Assembly (NCBI RefSeq): GCF_019890675.1 | Contig: NZ_JAIOAA010000001.1 | Span: 124,001 to 188,000, forward strand | Length of the DNA: 64,000 nucleotides | From: Micromonospora sp. PLK6-60 | Lineage (GTDB): Bacteria; Actinomycetota; Actinomycetes; Mycobacteriales; Micromonosporaceae | Direction of reading: 5' to 3' | Translations under genes and position numbers: made by a program | Shown here: piece after piece, positions 46,737-55,080 of the stretch | Layout of the letters: each line of letters begins with the position of its first letter | Position numbering within the stretch: the first letter of the stretch is position 1 | Notes under the pieces: generated by a model | What the model was told of the DNA's origin: nothing | Seen by the model: only the letters and a program-made list of their open reading frames with translations | Database searches by the model: none

Positions 46737-48044
46737 TCAGCCCTCCCGCCGCCGGTCGACGATGCGGCGCATCTTGCCCATCGACCGTTCCACCCCGTCG
46801 GGGGCGATCACGTCGACCGCGACGCTCACCCCGATGGTGTTCTTCACCTGCTCGACCAGGGCCCGGCCGGCCTGCTCGGCGGTCTCGGCGGGCACCCCGG
46901 CCCGGCGCTCGACCCGGACGGTCAGGCTGTCCATCCGGCCCTGCCGGTCCAGCACGCACTGGAAGTGCGGGGACAGCGCGGGGGTGCGCAGGATCAGCTC
47001 CTCGATCTGGGTGGGGAAGACGTTGACCCCGCGCACGATCATCATGTCGTCGGTACGACCGGTGATCTTCTCGATCCGGCGCATCGGCCGGGCGGTGCCG
47101 GGCAGCAGGCGGGTCAGGTCCCGGGTGCGGTAGCGGATCACCGGCATCGCCTCCTTGGTGAGCGAGGTGAGCACCAGCTCGCCCTGCGCCCCGTCGGGCA
47201 GCACCTCCCCGGTGACCGGGTCGATGATCTCCGGATAGAAGTGGTCCTCCCAGACGTGCAGGCCGTCCTTGGTCTCCACGCACTCGACGGCCACGCCGGG
47301 ACCCATCACCTCGGAGAGCCCGTAGATGTCCACGGCGTGCATGTCGAGGCGGCGCTCCATCTCCCGGCGCATGTCCTCGGTCCACGGCTCGGCGCCGAAG
47401 ATGCCGACCCGCAGCGAGGTGACGCGCGGGTCGACGCCCTGGCGTTCCATCTCGTCCACGATGGCCAGCATGTAGCTGGGCGTGACCATGATGACCTCGG
47501 GTGCGAAGTCGCGGATCAGCAGCACCTGCCGCTCGGTCATCCCGCCGGAGACCGGGATGACGGTGCAGCCCAGTTCCTCGGCGCCGTAGTGGGCGCCCAG
47601 GCCGCCGGTGAACAGGCCGTAGCCGTAGGCCACGTGCACCCGGTCGCCGGGGCGGCCGCCGGAGGCGCGGATCGAGCGGGCCATCAGCCGGGCCCAGGTA
47701 CGCAGGTCGTCGCGGGTGTAGCCGACCACGGTCGGCCGGCCGGTGGTGCCGGAGGAGGCGTGCAGCCGGGCGACCCGCTCCCGGGCAACGGCGAACATGC
47801 CGAACGGGTAGTTGTCCCGCAGCTCGGCCTTGCCGGTGAACGGGAACCGGGCCAGGTCGGCCAGCTCCCGGCAGTCGTCGGGGTGGACCCCGGCGGCGTC
47901 GAAGGCCCGCCGGTAGTGCGGCACGTTGTCGTACGCGTGCCGCAGCGACCACCGCAGCCGCTCCCGCTGGACCTGGCGCAGTTCGTCCACGCTCGCCCGT
48001 TCGACGGGCTCCAGCTCCTCGGGACGAGGGGTGCGGTCCTGCAC
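46737..48044 (-). CDS. paaK: Phenylacetate-CoA ligase
   Basis: A 435-residue adenylating enzyme. HASSGTTGRPTVVGYT is the phosphate loop, YGLSEVMGPGV the aromatic-substrate motif, and RTDDMMIVRGVNVFPTQIEE the hinge region of the PaaK family. It makes phenylacetyl-CoA from phenylacetate, CoA and ATP. I chose GTG 48044, with GGAGG six bases upstream. With paaI it forms a two-gene operon; the ring epoxidase genes (paaABCDE) are not in this window. Confidence 0.93.
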   Translation of the reverse strand: MQDRTPRPEELEPVERASVDELRQVQRERLRWSLRHAYDNVPHYRRAFDAAGVHPDDCRELADLARFPFTGKAELRDNYPFGMFAVARERVARLHASSGTTGRPTVVGYTRDDLRTWARLMARSIRASGGRPGDRVHVAYGYGLFTGGLGAHYGAEELGCTVIPVSGGMTERQVLLIRDFAPEVIMVTPSYMLAIVDEMERQGVDPRVTSLRVGIFGAEPWTEDMRREMERRLDMHAVDIYGLSEVMGPGVAVECVETKDGLHVWEDHFYPEIIDPVTGEVLPDGAQGELVLTSLTKEAMPVIRYRTRDLTRLLPGTARPMRRIEKITGRTDDMMIVRGVNVFPTQIEELILRTPALSPHFQCVLDRQGRMDSLTVRVERRAGVPAETAEQAGRALVEQVKNTIGVSVAVDVIAPDGVERSMGKMRRIVDRRREG

Positions 48045-48186
48045 GGTTGCCTCCTGCGTGACGGCCCCGACGCGGCGGCACGCCGGACGATCCCGCACAC
48101 CGTACGCCCGTACGGCTCGTCGTGCCAGGTCAGCGGGGTTCGGCCCGGGCGCCGCCCCGGCGCCGCGTATGCTCGCCCCGGAACAC

Positions 48187-48256
48187 GGCGGTGGGGCCCG
48201 CCGTCCCGGCAAGCGGCCGGGAAAACCGCGACCGGCTCGCCAACGGTCCCTGCCAG
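48187..48256 (+). promoter_or_regulatory. Candidate fluoride riboswitch (crcB motif)
   Basis: GGCGGTGGGGCCCGCC (48187-48202) resembles the first stem of crcB-motif RNAs, and the end GGTCCCTGCC (48245-48254) resembles their conserved 3' block. Both lie 25-95 bases before the first of two fluoride exporter genes. The usual GCTGATG core is not exact (the stretch reads GGCTCGCCAACGG), so I call it a candidate. Confidence 0.5.
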
Positions 48257-48281
48257 TGATCCCGTCCTGGTGGGAGGCAGC

Positions 48282-48758
48282 GTGTCCGCACCCGAGTTCC
48301 GCGTCGATCCCGACGTCGACCTGCGCGTACCCGCCGACCGGGGCGAGCTGCGCGCGCACCCGGCGGCGGTGCTCGGCGTGATCGCCGCCGGCGGGGCGCT
48401 CGGCGCGCTGGCCCGCGCCGGCCTCCAGGCCGCGTTCCCGCCCGCCCCGGCCGGCTTCCCGTGGGCCACCTTCGGCATCAACGTGGCCGGTTGCCTGCTG
48501 ATCGGGGCGCTGCTGGCGCTGATCACCGCCCGGCCGGCCGGGCCGCTGGTCCGGCCGTTCCTCGGCGTCGGGATGCTCGGCGGCTTCACCACCTTCTCCG
48601 CCTACGTGGTCGACGTCCAGCGGGTGGTGGCGGCGGGCGCGCCCGGCGTCGCGCTGGGATACCTGGCGGCGACCGTGGTCGGGGCGCTGCTCGCCGTCTG
48701 GGCCGGTGACGCGGTCACCGGCGCACTGCTGGCCCGGACCCGCCGGGCGGCCGGATGA
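48282..48758 (+). CDS. crcB: CrcB/Fluc fluoride channel, first subunit
   Basis: A 158-residue four-helix membrane protein. After about 28 charged residues come GALGALARAGL, FPWATFGINVAGCLLIG (the pore-lining Asn and the family signature) and GGFTTFSAYVVD, the Phe-box of Fluc channels. It exports fluoride. GGGAGG lies four bases before GTG 48282. It overlaps the second subunit gene by four bases, and pairs of this kind form heterodimers. Confidence 0.93.
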   Translation: MSAPEFRVDPDVDLRVPADRGELRAHPAAVLGVIAAGGALGALARAGLQAAFPPAPAGFPWATFGINVAGCLLIGALLALITARPAGPLVRPFLGVGMLGGFTTFSAYVVDVQRVVAAGAPGVALGYLAATVVGALLAVWAGDAVTGALLARTRRAAG

Positions 48759-49117
48759 CCGTCCTGCTGATCACCATCGGGGCGGCGTTGGGCGCGCCAC
48801 TGCGGTACCTGACCGACCGCGCCGTGCAGGCCCGGCACGACTCGCCGTTCCCGTGGGGCACGCTGACCGTCAACGTGGCCGGGTCGCTGCTGCTCGGCGC
48901 GGTCGCCGCCGTGCCGGCCGGACCGGCGGTGACCGCCCTGATCGGCACCGGCTTCTGCGGCGCGCTGACCACCTGGTCCACGCTCAGCTACGAGACGTTG
49001 CGGCTGACCCGGGAGGGCGCCCGCTGGCACGCCCTGGCCAACGTCCTGGTCAGCGTGGTCGCCGGCCTGGGCGCGGCCTCGGTCGGCTACGCCGTGGCGC
49101 GGGCCGTCACCGGGTAG
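48755..49117 (+). CDS. crcB: CrcB/Fluc fluoride channel, second subunit
   Basis: A 120-residue CrcB protein with FPWGTLTVNVAGSLLLGA and GFCGALTTWSTLSYE. The second motif has Trp-Ser where the first subunit has Phe-Ser, typical of diverged heterodimer partners. The start ATG overlaps the first subunit stop (ATGA), so synthesis is coupled one to one. Confidence 0.93.
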   Translation: MTVLLITIGAALGAPLRYLTDRAVQARHDSPFPWGTLTVNVAGSLLLGAVAAVPAGPAVTALIGTGFCGALTTWSTLSYETLRLTREGARWHALANVLVSVVAGLGAASVGYAVARAVTG

Positions 49118-49149
49118 CGCCGCTGCGGATCGCGGGGGCGCCGCCGGGA

Positions 49150-49488
49150 TCAGCGGGCGTGCCGCTCCGGGTGCGCACGGTTCCAGGTCCGCATCCGCTC
49201 CGGGTAGCCGGTGCGCGCCGCCTCGTAGAGCGGTACGGCGTGCCGGTGAGCGAGCTTCGCCGCGATTCGCGGGGAGCCGGTGCGGCGGCGGATCCACTCG
49301 CCGTCGTCGGCGATGGCGACCACGGTGGTGTCCGTGGCGGTCGTCTCGGGCTCCAGGTAGAACTCCACCCCCTGCCGGCTGGACACGAAGTCCGCCAGCG
49401 CGGCGAGGTCGTCCCGGTTGCCCTCTCGGTCGAGCTTCGTCGGGACCGTCGAATCGTCGGCGCGGGACCGCCGGCTGAACCAGCCCAT
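49150..49488 (-). CDS. Small hypothetical protein
   Basis: A 112-residue soluble protein with a basic start (MGWFSRRSR) and alternating beta-strand segments (GVEFYLEPETTATDTTVVAIADDGEWIRRR). Similar small proteins occur in many actinomycetes without assigned function. GAGGAA lies before ATG 49488. It is divergent from the 49616 gene. Confidence 0.6.
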   Translation of the reverse strand: MGWFSRRSRADDSTVPTKLDREGNRDDLAALADFVSSRQGVEFYLEPETTATDTTVVAIADDGEWIRRRTGSPRIAAKLAHRHAVPLYEAARTGYPERMRTWNRAHPERHAR

Positions 49489-49615
49489 CTCGGTTCCTCT
49501 CCCTCGGCGTTCCCCCAGTGCAGCATCCCCACCTGGCAGTTGGCTGCGAGCGCGGTGACAGGACGCTGACCGGCCCGCGCCCCGACCGGCCCGCCGCCTC
49601 GCCTAGGCTGCGCCG

Positions 49616-50275
49616 ATGGACTGGTGGGACGCGGCCGTACGGGACAACGCGCGGTGGTGCGGCGCGGTCTGCGCGACCCACGGCCAGCCCGGTGCCACCG
49701 ACGCCGACGCCTGGTCGGTGCCCCGCCGCTCCCCCGCCTTCTATCCGGACGCGGTGACGCTGCGCCGCGGGGTGGACGCCGCCGGGCTGCTCGCCCGGAT
49801 CGACGACGGGCCGGGCGCCTCGGTCAAGGACAGCTACGCCGACCTCGACCTCGCCCGGTACGGCTACCGGCCGCTGTTCACCGCGGAGTGGATCCACCGT
49901 CCGCCGGCCGACCCGGGCCCGGGGCCGGGGCCGGCGCTGACTCCCGTCACGTCGGCCGACGGGCTGGCCCGGTGGGCGGCGGCGCACGGTGCCGGCCCGG
50001 TGTTCCGGCCGGCGCTGCTGGCCGACCCGCGGGTCACCGTGCTGGCCCGGTACGCCCCGGACGGGTCGGTCACCGGCGGCGCGGTGTTGACCCGGGGCGA
50101 CCGGGTCACCGGGGTGTCCAACGTGTTCGGTGACGAGCGGCTGTGGCCGGCGCTCTGCCGCGCCGCCCCGCCCGGCGTCCCGCTGGTCGGCTACGAGTCC
50201 GGCGCCGACCTGGCCGCCGCGACCCGGGCCGGCTTCCGACCGACCGGGCCGCTGCGCGTCTGGCTGCGCCCCTGA
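49616..50275 (+). CDS. Hypothetical protein, possibly GNAT-like
   Basis: A 219-residue soluble protein. The C-terminal half (ARYAPDGSVTGGAVLTRGDRVTGVSNVFG, then LVGYESGADLAAATRAGFRPTGPLRVW) has the order of strands and a final GF-xxxGPL seen in GNAT-fold proteins, but no clear acetyl-CoA loop. I would not assign acetyltransferase activity. It converges on the MFS gene with 16 bases between. Confidence 0.55.
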   Translation: MDWWDAAVRDNARWCGAVCATHGQPGATDADAWSVPRRSPAFYPDAVTLRRGVDAAGLLARIDDGPGASVKDSYADLDLARYGYRPLFTAEWIHRPPADPGPGPGPALTPVTSADGLARWAAAHGAGPVFRPALLADPRVTVLARYAPDGSVTGGAVLTRGDRVTGVSNVFGDERLWPALCRAAPPGVPLVGYESGADLAAATRAGFRPTGPLRVWLRP

Positions 50276-50291
50276 CCAGGCCGGCGGCCGG

Positions 50292-51509
50292 TCAGGAACG
50301 GGCCGGTGGGCGGGCGACCGGAACCAGGGCCAGCGCCGGCAGCAGCAGGATCGACACCACCATGAGGGCGTGCAGGATGCCGACCCGGTCGCCGAGCAAC
50401 CCCAGCAGCGGCGGGCCGGCCAGGAACGAGGTGTACGCGATGGCGGCCACCACGCTGACCCGGGCCGGCGCCCGGTCCTCCTCGTCCGCGGCGGCGCTCA
50501 TCCCGACCGGGAAACCGAGGGAGGCGCCGACGCCCCAGAGCGCCACCCCGACGACCGCCACCGGCCCGGAGCCGGCCAGCACGGTGAGGGTCGCCCCGGC
50601 GATGGCGAGCAGGATCGTGCCGAGCAGCACCGGCACCCGCCCCCACCGGTCCAGCGCGATGGTGCCGAGGGTGCGCCCGAGCGTCATGCCGATCACGAAC
50701 ACGCCGAAGACCGCCGCGCCGGCGGCCTCGCTGAACCCGTAGCCGTCGATGAACGCGACGGCCAACCAGTCGTTGGCGCTGCCCTCGGTGAACGCCATGA
50801 TCAGCACCAGCGCGCCGAGCAGCAGGGTGCGCGGCTCCTTCCAGGCGGCGAGCACGCCGGCGCCGCGCCGGGCGGTGCCGCCCGCCGGGGCCGGGTCGGC
50901 CGGGAGGAACGCACGCGCCCCGGCGAGCGTGCCGACCAGCACCACGGCGGCCAGCACGGTCAGGTGCGCGGCGAGGGGCACGCCCCACCGGGCCGCGCCG
51001 GCGCCGAGCGCCGCGCCGGCCACCGAGCCGAGGCTCCACGCCGCGTGGAAGCGGGGCATCACCGTACGCCCCAACCGCCGCTCGACGACCGCGCCCTCGA
51101 CGTTCATCGCCACGTCGCAGGTGCCCGAGCCGTAGCCGAGGGCGAACAGCGCCACCGCCACCCCCGGCAGCGAGCCGAGCGCCCCGGCCACCCCGATGCC
51201 GACCAGTCCCGCCGCGACCAGCAGCACCGCGCCGCGTACCGTCCGGGCGGCGCCGAGCCGCTGGGTGACCAGGCCGGCGGTGGGCAGCGCCAGCAGCGCC
51301 CCGGCCGACATGGCCAGCAGCAGCAGGCCGAGCCGGCCCGGGTTGAGCGCCAGCGCCTCGCGGACCGCGGGCACCCGGGCGAACCAGGAGGCCACCGCGA
51401 GCCCGTTGAGGGCGAAGACGACGGCGACGCCGGTGCGGGCGGCGCGGACCCGGCTCGGGCTCACCGGGCCGGCTCCGGGATCGATGACCGGCGCGTCGGT
51501 GCGGCTCAC
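50292..51509 (-). CDS. MFS transporter
   Basis: A 405-residue membrane protein with about 12 helices of the major facilitator fold, resembling YbjJ-type sugar or drug transporters (GYGSGTCDVAMNVEGAVVER, SANDWLAVAFIDGYG). The GTG at 51509 follows GGAAGGAA. It is divergent from a LacI regulator, with a LacI-type operator between, so the regulator probably controls this transporter. The substrate may be a sugar or a metabolite. Confidence 0.85.
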   Translation of the reverse strand: MSRTDAPVIDPGAGPVSPSRVRAARTGVAVVFALNGLAVASWFARVPAVREALALNPGRLGLLLLAMSAGALLALPTAGLVTQRLGAARTVRGAVLLVAAGLVGIGVAGALGSLPGVAVALFALGYGSGTCDVAMNVEGAVVERRLGRTVMPRFHAAWSLGSVAGAALGAGAARWGVPLAAHLTVLAAVVLVGTLAGARAFLPADPAPAGGTARRGAGVLAAWKEPRTLLLGALVLIMAFTEGSANDWLAVAFIDGYGFSEAAGAAVFGVFVIGMTLGRTLGTIALDRWGRVPVLLGTILLAIAGATLTVLAGSGPVAVVGVALWGVGASLGFPVGMSAAADEEDRAPARVSVVAAIAYTSFLAGPPLLGLLGDRVGILHALMVVSILLLPALALVPVARPPARS

Positions 51510-51574
51510 GGCTGGTCGTTCCTTCCGTCCAGGTCGGTCCGGGGGTGGACCGGGGGTTGGGAACGATCCCACAC

Positions 51575-51588
51575 CTGAGAGCGCTACC
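51575..51588. promoter_or_regulatory. LacI-type operator candidate upstream of MFS/LacI pair
   Basis: The sequence around CTGAGAGCGCTACC has the AGCGCT centre of LacI/GalR operators with imperfect arms, between the divergent MFS and LacI genes. It shares the AGCGCT centre with the perfect operator at 1411-1422. Confidence 0.5.
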
Positions 51589-51683
51589 ACCTCAACCCGG
51601 GGAAACCGATTACCACGCACGTCACAGTCCAGGCATGATGCGCAAGGGGACCCGGCGGGCCCCACGGGCACGGGGAGGACCGA

Positions 51684-52673
51684 ATGACCACACGGGCGGA
51701 CCGCCCGGCGACCCTGGACGACGTCGCCCGACTGGCCGGGGTCTCCCGGTCCACCGCGTCGCGGGTGATCGCCGGCACCGGCTTCGCCTCCACCGCGGCG
51801 CGCAGCCGGGTGACCGCCGCCGCCGACCAGCTCGGATACGTGCCGGACCCGGCCGCCCGGGCCCTGGTCCGGGGCGCCGGGGTACGGCTGGCCGTGGCGG
51901 CCAGCGGCGAGAGCGCGGCCGTGCTCGACGACCCGTACGTCGAGCAGGTGGTGGCCGCCGCCGCCCGGGTGGGCGGCCCGTACGGCCTCGGGGTGTCGCT
52001 GCACTGGCTGCCGCTGGCCGGCTCGACCGAGCTGCAGCGCCTCGCCGAGGACCGGGGCGTGCGCGGGGTGGTGCTGGTGAACACCACCGAGCCGCTGCTG
52101 GCGGCCCTGCCCCGGTCGCTGCGCGGCCGGGTCGCCTCGCTCGGCGTCGGCTCGGCCGACGTGCCCTCTTTCGACGTGGACAACGGCGGCGGCGCGACCC
52201 AGGTGCTGCGCCACCTGTACGCCTCGGGCCGGCGCCGGATCGCCATGGTCGCCGGCCCCCACTGGCTGCCCTGCACGCAGCGGTCGGTGCGGGCGTACGA
52301 GCGGCTGGCCCGGGACGCCGGCCTCCCGGTGCGGCTGCTGCCCGGCGACTTCACCGCCGAGCGGGGACGGGCGGCGGCCCGCGAGGCGGTGCGCCGTTGG
52401 CCGGACACCGACGCGATCTTCGCGGTGAGCGACCCGACCGCGCTGGGCGTGCTGGCCGGGCTGCGCGGGCACGGCATCGACGTCCCCGGCGACGTGGCGG
52501 TGGCCGGCTTCGACGACATCCCGCTGGCGGCGCTGAGCGCGCCCGCGCTGACCACCGCCAGCCACCCGGTGGGCCGGATCGCCACGGCGGCGGCCACCGC
52601 CCTGGCGGAGGGGGCGCGGGCCGCCCCGATCACCACCTTCCCCTCCGTCCTCATCCCCCGCGAAAGCGCTTGA
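51684..52673 (+). CDS. LacI family transcriptional regulator
   Basis: A 329-residue repressor. The N-terminal HTH reads TLDDVARLAGVSRSTASRVI, followed by a periplasmic-binding-like effector domain (HLYASGRRRIAMVAG, AIFAVSDPTALGVL, VAVAGFDDIPLA). It should bind the AGCGCT-centred site in the divergent promoter and respond to a sugar. The 56-bp repeat begins two bases after its stop. Confidence 0.9.
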   Translation: MTTRADRPATLDDVARLAGVSRSTASRVIAGTGFASTAARSRVTAAADQLGYVPDPAARALVRGAGVRLAVAASGESAAVLDDPYVEQVVAAAARVGGPYGLGVSLHWLPLAGSTELQRLAEDRGVRGVVLVNTTEPLLAALPRSLRGRVASLGVGSADVPSFDVDNGGGATQVLRHLYASGRRRIAMVAGPHWLPCTQRSVRAYERLARDAGLPVRLLPGDFTAERGRAAAREAVRRWPDTDAIFAVSDPTALGVLAGLRGHGIDVPGDVAVAGFDDIPLAALSAPALTTASHPVGRIATAAATALAEGARAAPITTFPSVLIPRESA

Positions 52674-52674
52674 G

Positions 52675-52730
52675 GGTAAGGAGGGTGCCCTTGTTAACGC
52701 ATTCGGTAGAGGCGGGGCCCCCTGTTAACA
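52675..52730 (+). repeat. 56-bp dispersed 3'-end repeat, copy 2
   Basis: It begins two bases after the LacI stop and matches the copy at 34585-34640 at 54 of 56 positions, in the same orientation relative to the preceding gene. It contains the same GTTAAC palindromes and GGGGCCCC. Confidence 0.8.
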
Positions 52731-52768
52731 CCCCGAGCCCGACGGGCCGCACGGGCGCCGGCCAACCG

Positions 52769-52870
52769 CAGGACGGCGGCACGGCGGGCAGGACGGCGGC
52801 ACGGCGGGCAGGGCTGCGGCACGGCGGGCAAGGGCTGCGGCACGACGGGCAGGGCGCGGCACGGCGGCGG
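52769..52870 (+). repeat. 20-bp tandem repeats upstream of a hydrolase gene
   Basis: Two exact copies of CAGGACGGCGGCACGGCGGG (52769 and 52789) are followed by three degraded copies to 52870. The 52731-52930 gap holds these repeats and the ribosome binding site for the next gene, and no other gene. Confidence 0.75.
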
Positions 52871-52930
52871 TTAGGTGGGAGTGAGCGGGGTAGACGGCCG
52901 CAACAGCCGCCCGAGCCGGAGGAGAGGGAC

Positions 52931-53653
52931 GTGTCCGAGCCCGCGCCCGCGCACCGGCAGCCGGAGGAGAACCCCCGGCACGGGCGGCTGATGGCCCGGG
53001 TCGTGCCGCCGGTGGCGCCGGGCGGCACCGGCCTGCTGCCGTTGACCGGCCCGGACGGGGAGGCGCTGGGCATCGCGTACGCGCCGGCCGGGGCGTTCCG
53101 GTCGTACCGGCTGGCGCTGCTGCTGCACGGCGCGGGCGGCACCGCCGAACAGGGGCTGGACCTGCTCCGTCCGCTGGCCGACCGGCACCGGCTGCTGCTG
53201 GTCGCCCCGCAGGCCACGGCGAGCAGTTGGGACCTGATCGTGGAGGGCTTCGGTCCGGACGTACGCCGGATCGACCTGATGCTGGACGCGGCGTTCCGCG
53301 CCTGGCCGGTGGAGTGCGTGCTGGTCGGCGGCTTCTCCGACGGCGCGTCGTACGCGCTCAGCCTGGGCCTGACCAACGGTGACCTGTTCGCGGCGGTGCT
53401 GGCCTTCTCCCCCGGGTTCGCCGCGCCGATGGTCACCCACGGCCGGCCGCGGATCTTCGTCTCGCACGGCGTGCACGACCGGGTGCTGCCGGTGGACGTG
53501 TGCAGCCGCCGGCTGGTGCCCCGGCTGAACACCTTCGGATATCAGGTCGACTATCACGAGTTCGACGGCGGACACGAGGTGCCGGCGGAGATCCGGCAGC
53601 ACGCGGTGGAGTGGCTGTCCAGCGTCGCCGGCCGCCGCACCAGGCTGCCCTGA
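52931..53653 (+). CDS. Alpha/beta hydrolase of the PHB-depolymerase/carboxylesterase type
   Basis: A 240-residue cytoplasmic hydrolase. It has LLLHGAGGTAEQGLD (oxyanion hole), GGFSDGASYALSLG (nucleophile Ser in G-x-S-x-G), VSHGVHDRVLPV (acid) and GGHEVP (His), so the triad is complete. It resembles short esterases annotated as phospholipase/PHB depolymerase. The GTG at 52931 follows GGAGAGGG. It is flanked on both sides by 20-bp tandem repeats and lies alone. Confidence 0.8.
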   Translation: MSEPAPAHRQPEENPRHGRLMARVVPPVAPGGTGLLPLTGPDGEALGIAYAPAGAFRSYRLALLLHGAGGTAEQGLDLLRPLADRHRLLLVAPQATASSWDLIVEGFGPDVRRIDLMLDAAFRAWPVECVLVGGFSDGASYALSLGLTNGDLFAAVLAFSPGFAAPMVTHGRPRIFVSHGVHDRVLPVDVCSRRLVPRLNTFGYQVDYHEFDGGHEVPAEIRQHAVEWLSSVAGRRTRLP

Positions 53654-53720
53654 CCGGGCCCGGCCGGGCACCGCACCTGGCCGCCCGGACCGAGCACGGC
53701 CCGACCGGGCGGCCCGGCTG

Positions 53721-53795
53721 GTGGCAGGACGACACGGCTCGCAGCAGGACGGCACGGCCCGCAGCAGGACGGCACGGCTGGCAGCAGGACGGGCG
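53721..53795 (+). repeat. 20-bp tandem repeats downstream of the hydrolase gene
   Basis: GCAGCAGGACGGCACGGCCC (53741) and GCAGCAGGACGGCACGGCTG (53761) follow a variant copy at 53721 and precede a partial copy at 53781. The core CAGGACGGC...CACGGC is shared with the upstream array. The 53654-53847 gap has no gene. Confidence 0.75.
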
Positions 53796-53847
53796 CAGCG
53801 CCGAGTGCGGCAGCCGGGGGCAGCCGGGCGGCGACGGTCCGGGCGCC

Positions 53848-54972
53848 TCAGCGGGTGGCCAGGCCGATCGCCTCGTCGACCCGGTCCAGCACCGTCGGGT
53901 CGTCGTCGGTGGCGAGCCCGCGCAGCAGGTCGATCGCGGTGGCCCGGACCTGACCGATGATCATGGCGAGCGGCAGGGTGGGTCTCGGCAGGAAGAGCCG
54001 CCCGGCGACGCGTACGGCGGTCAGCGCGGCCTCCTCGGCGCGCGCGGCGTGCCGGTCGGCGTCGGTGTCGGCGCCGGTGAGGTCGGCGGCGAGCGCCTCG
54101 CCGCCGGCGCGGACCGCCTCGGCGAGGCCACGGACGGCGGTCGGGAGGTCGGCCGGGATCGCGGCCGGGTGGCGGGTGAGGGTGACCCCGGCCCGGGCGA
54201 GCACCCGCACATTGCGGACCACGTAGTCGATCTGCCGGATCGACGCGTCGACCGAGCGCAGCCGGCCCAGGTGCCGGCGGCGCCGCACGTTGAGCCGGAC
54301 CGCCTCGCCGGCGGCGAGTACGGCGTCGCGCAGCCGCTGCACCGCCGCGTCGGCCCGCCGGGCCCGCTCCAGCGCGGCGAGGGCGGCCCGCTCGTCGTCG
54401 TGGTCCAGCGCCGCCGCGATCTCCTCCAGCAGGTCGCCGAGTTCCCGGAAGGTCTGCCGGAACTCGGCGACCAGCGGGGCGAGCGGCCGCCGGGCGTCGA
54501 TGAGCTGGCTGGCCGCCAGGGCCACCGCGCCGCCGATCAGCGCGTCCACGAACCGGAACGGCACCAGCGACTCGGTCGGCGGCGAGACCACGACCAGGTA
54601 GAGCGCGGAGACGGCGGCCTGCACCACGCTGACGCTGCTGGCGCCGATCGCCACGGCCAGGGTCACGGTGAGCAGGATGACGGTGAACACGGTCCAGGTG
54701 GTGCGCGGGCCGAGGGCCTGCACCACCAGGTCGGCGACGAGCACGCCCGCCGCCACCCCGAGCACCACCTCGACGGCGCGGCGGGTGCGCTGGCCGCGGG
54801 CCTGGCCGAGCACGATCAGCGCGGCGGCGGGCGCGAAGAACGGCTGCGGGTGGCCGACCAGCCGGGTGGCCAGCATCCAGGCGATCGTCGCGGCCAGGGT
54901 GGCCTCCACGACGGGCAGCCAGCCCTGCCGCACCCGCCGCAGGCCGGTCTCCAGCCACCGCCACCGCCGCAT
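53848..54972 (-). CDS. FUSC-family aromatic-acid-exporter-like membrane protein
   Basis: A 374-residue protein with five or six N-terminal membrane helices (ATLAATIAWMLATRLVGHPQPFFAPAAALIV onward) and a long helical cytoplasmic C-terminal part with coiled-coil character (VAEFRQTFRELGDLLEEIAAAL). This is the FUSC/ArAE layout, whose members export aromatic acids or drugs. ATG 54972. It lies just downstream of the TetR gene in the same direction, 108 bases apart, and could share its control. Confidence 0.8.
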   Translation of the reverse strand: MRRWRWLETGLRRVRQGWLPVVEATLAATIAWMLATRLVGHPQPFFAPAAALIVLGQARGQRTRRAVEVVLGVAAGVLVADLVVQALGPRTTWTVFTVILLTVTLAVAIGASSVSVVQAAVSALYLVVVSPPTESLVPFRFVDALIGGAVALAASQLIDARRPLAPLVAEFRQTFRELGDLLEEIAAALDHDDERAALAALERARRADAAVQRLRDAVLAAGEAVRLNVRRRRHLGRLRSVDASIRQIDYVVRNVRVLARAGVTLTRHPAAIPADLPTAVRGLAEAVRAGGEALAADLTGADTDADRHAARAEEAALTAVRVAGRLFLPRPTLPLAMIIGQVRATAIDLLRGLATDDDPTVLDRVDEAIGLATR

Positions 54973-55080
54973 CGCGCCTCCCGCCGGTTGATCGACTTAC
55001 CCAGGGTGCTCCTCGACAGGCCCGTTGGCCAGGGCGGGTGCGGATCGGGGCCGGCCGCGCCGGGACGGCCGGGGCCGGTC

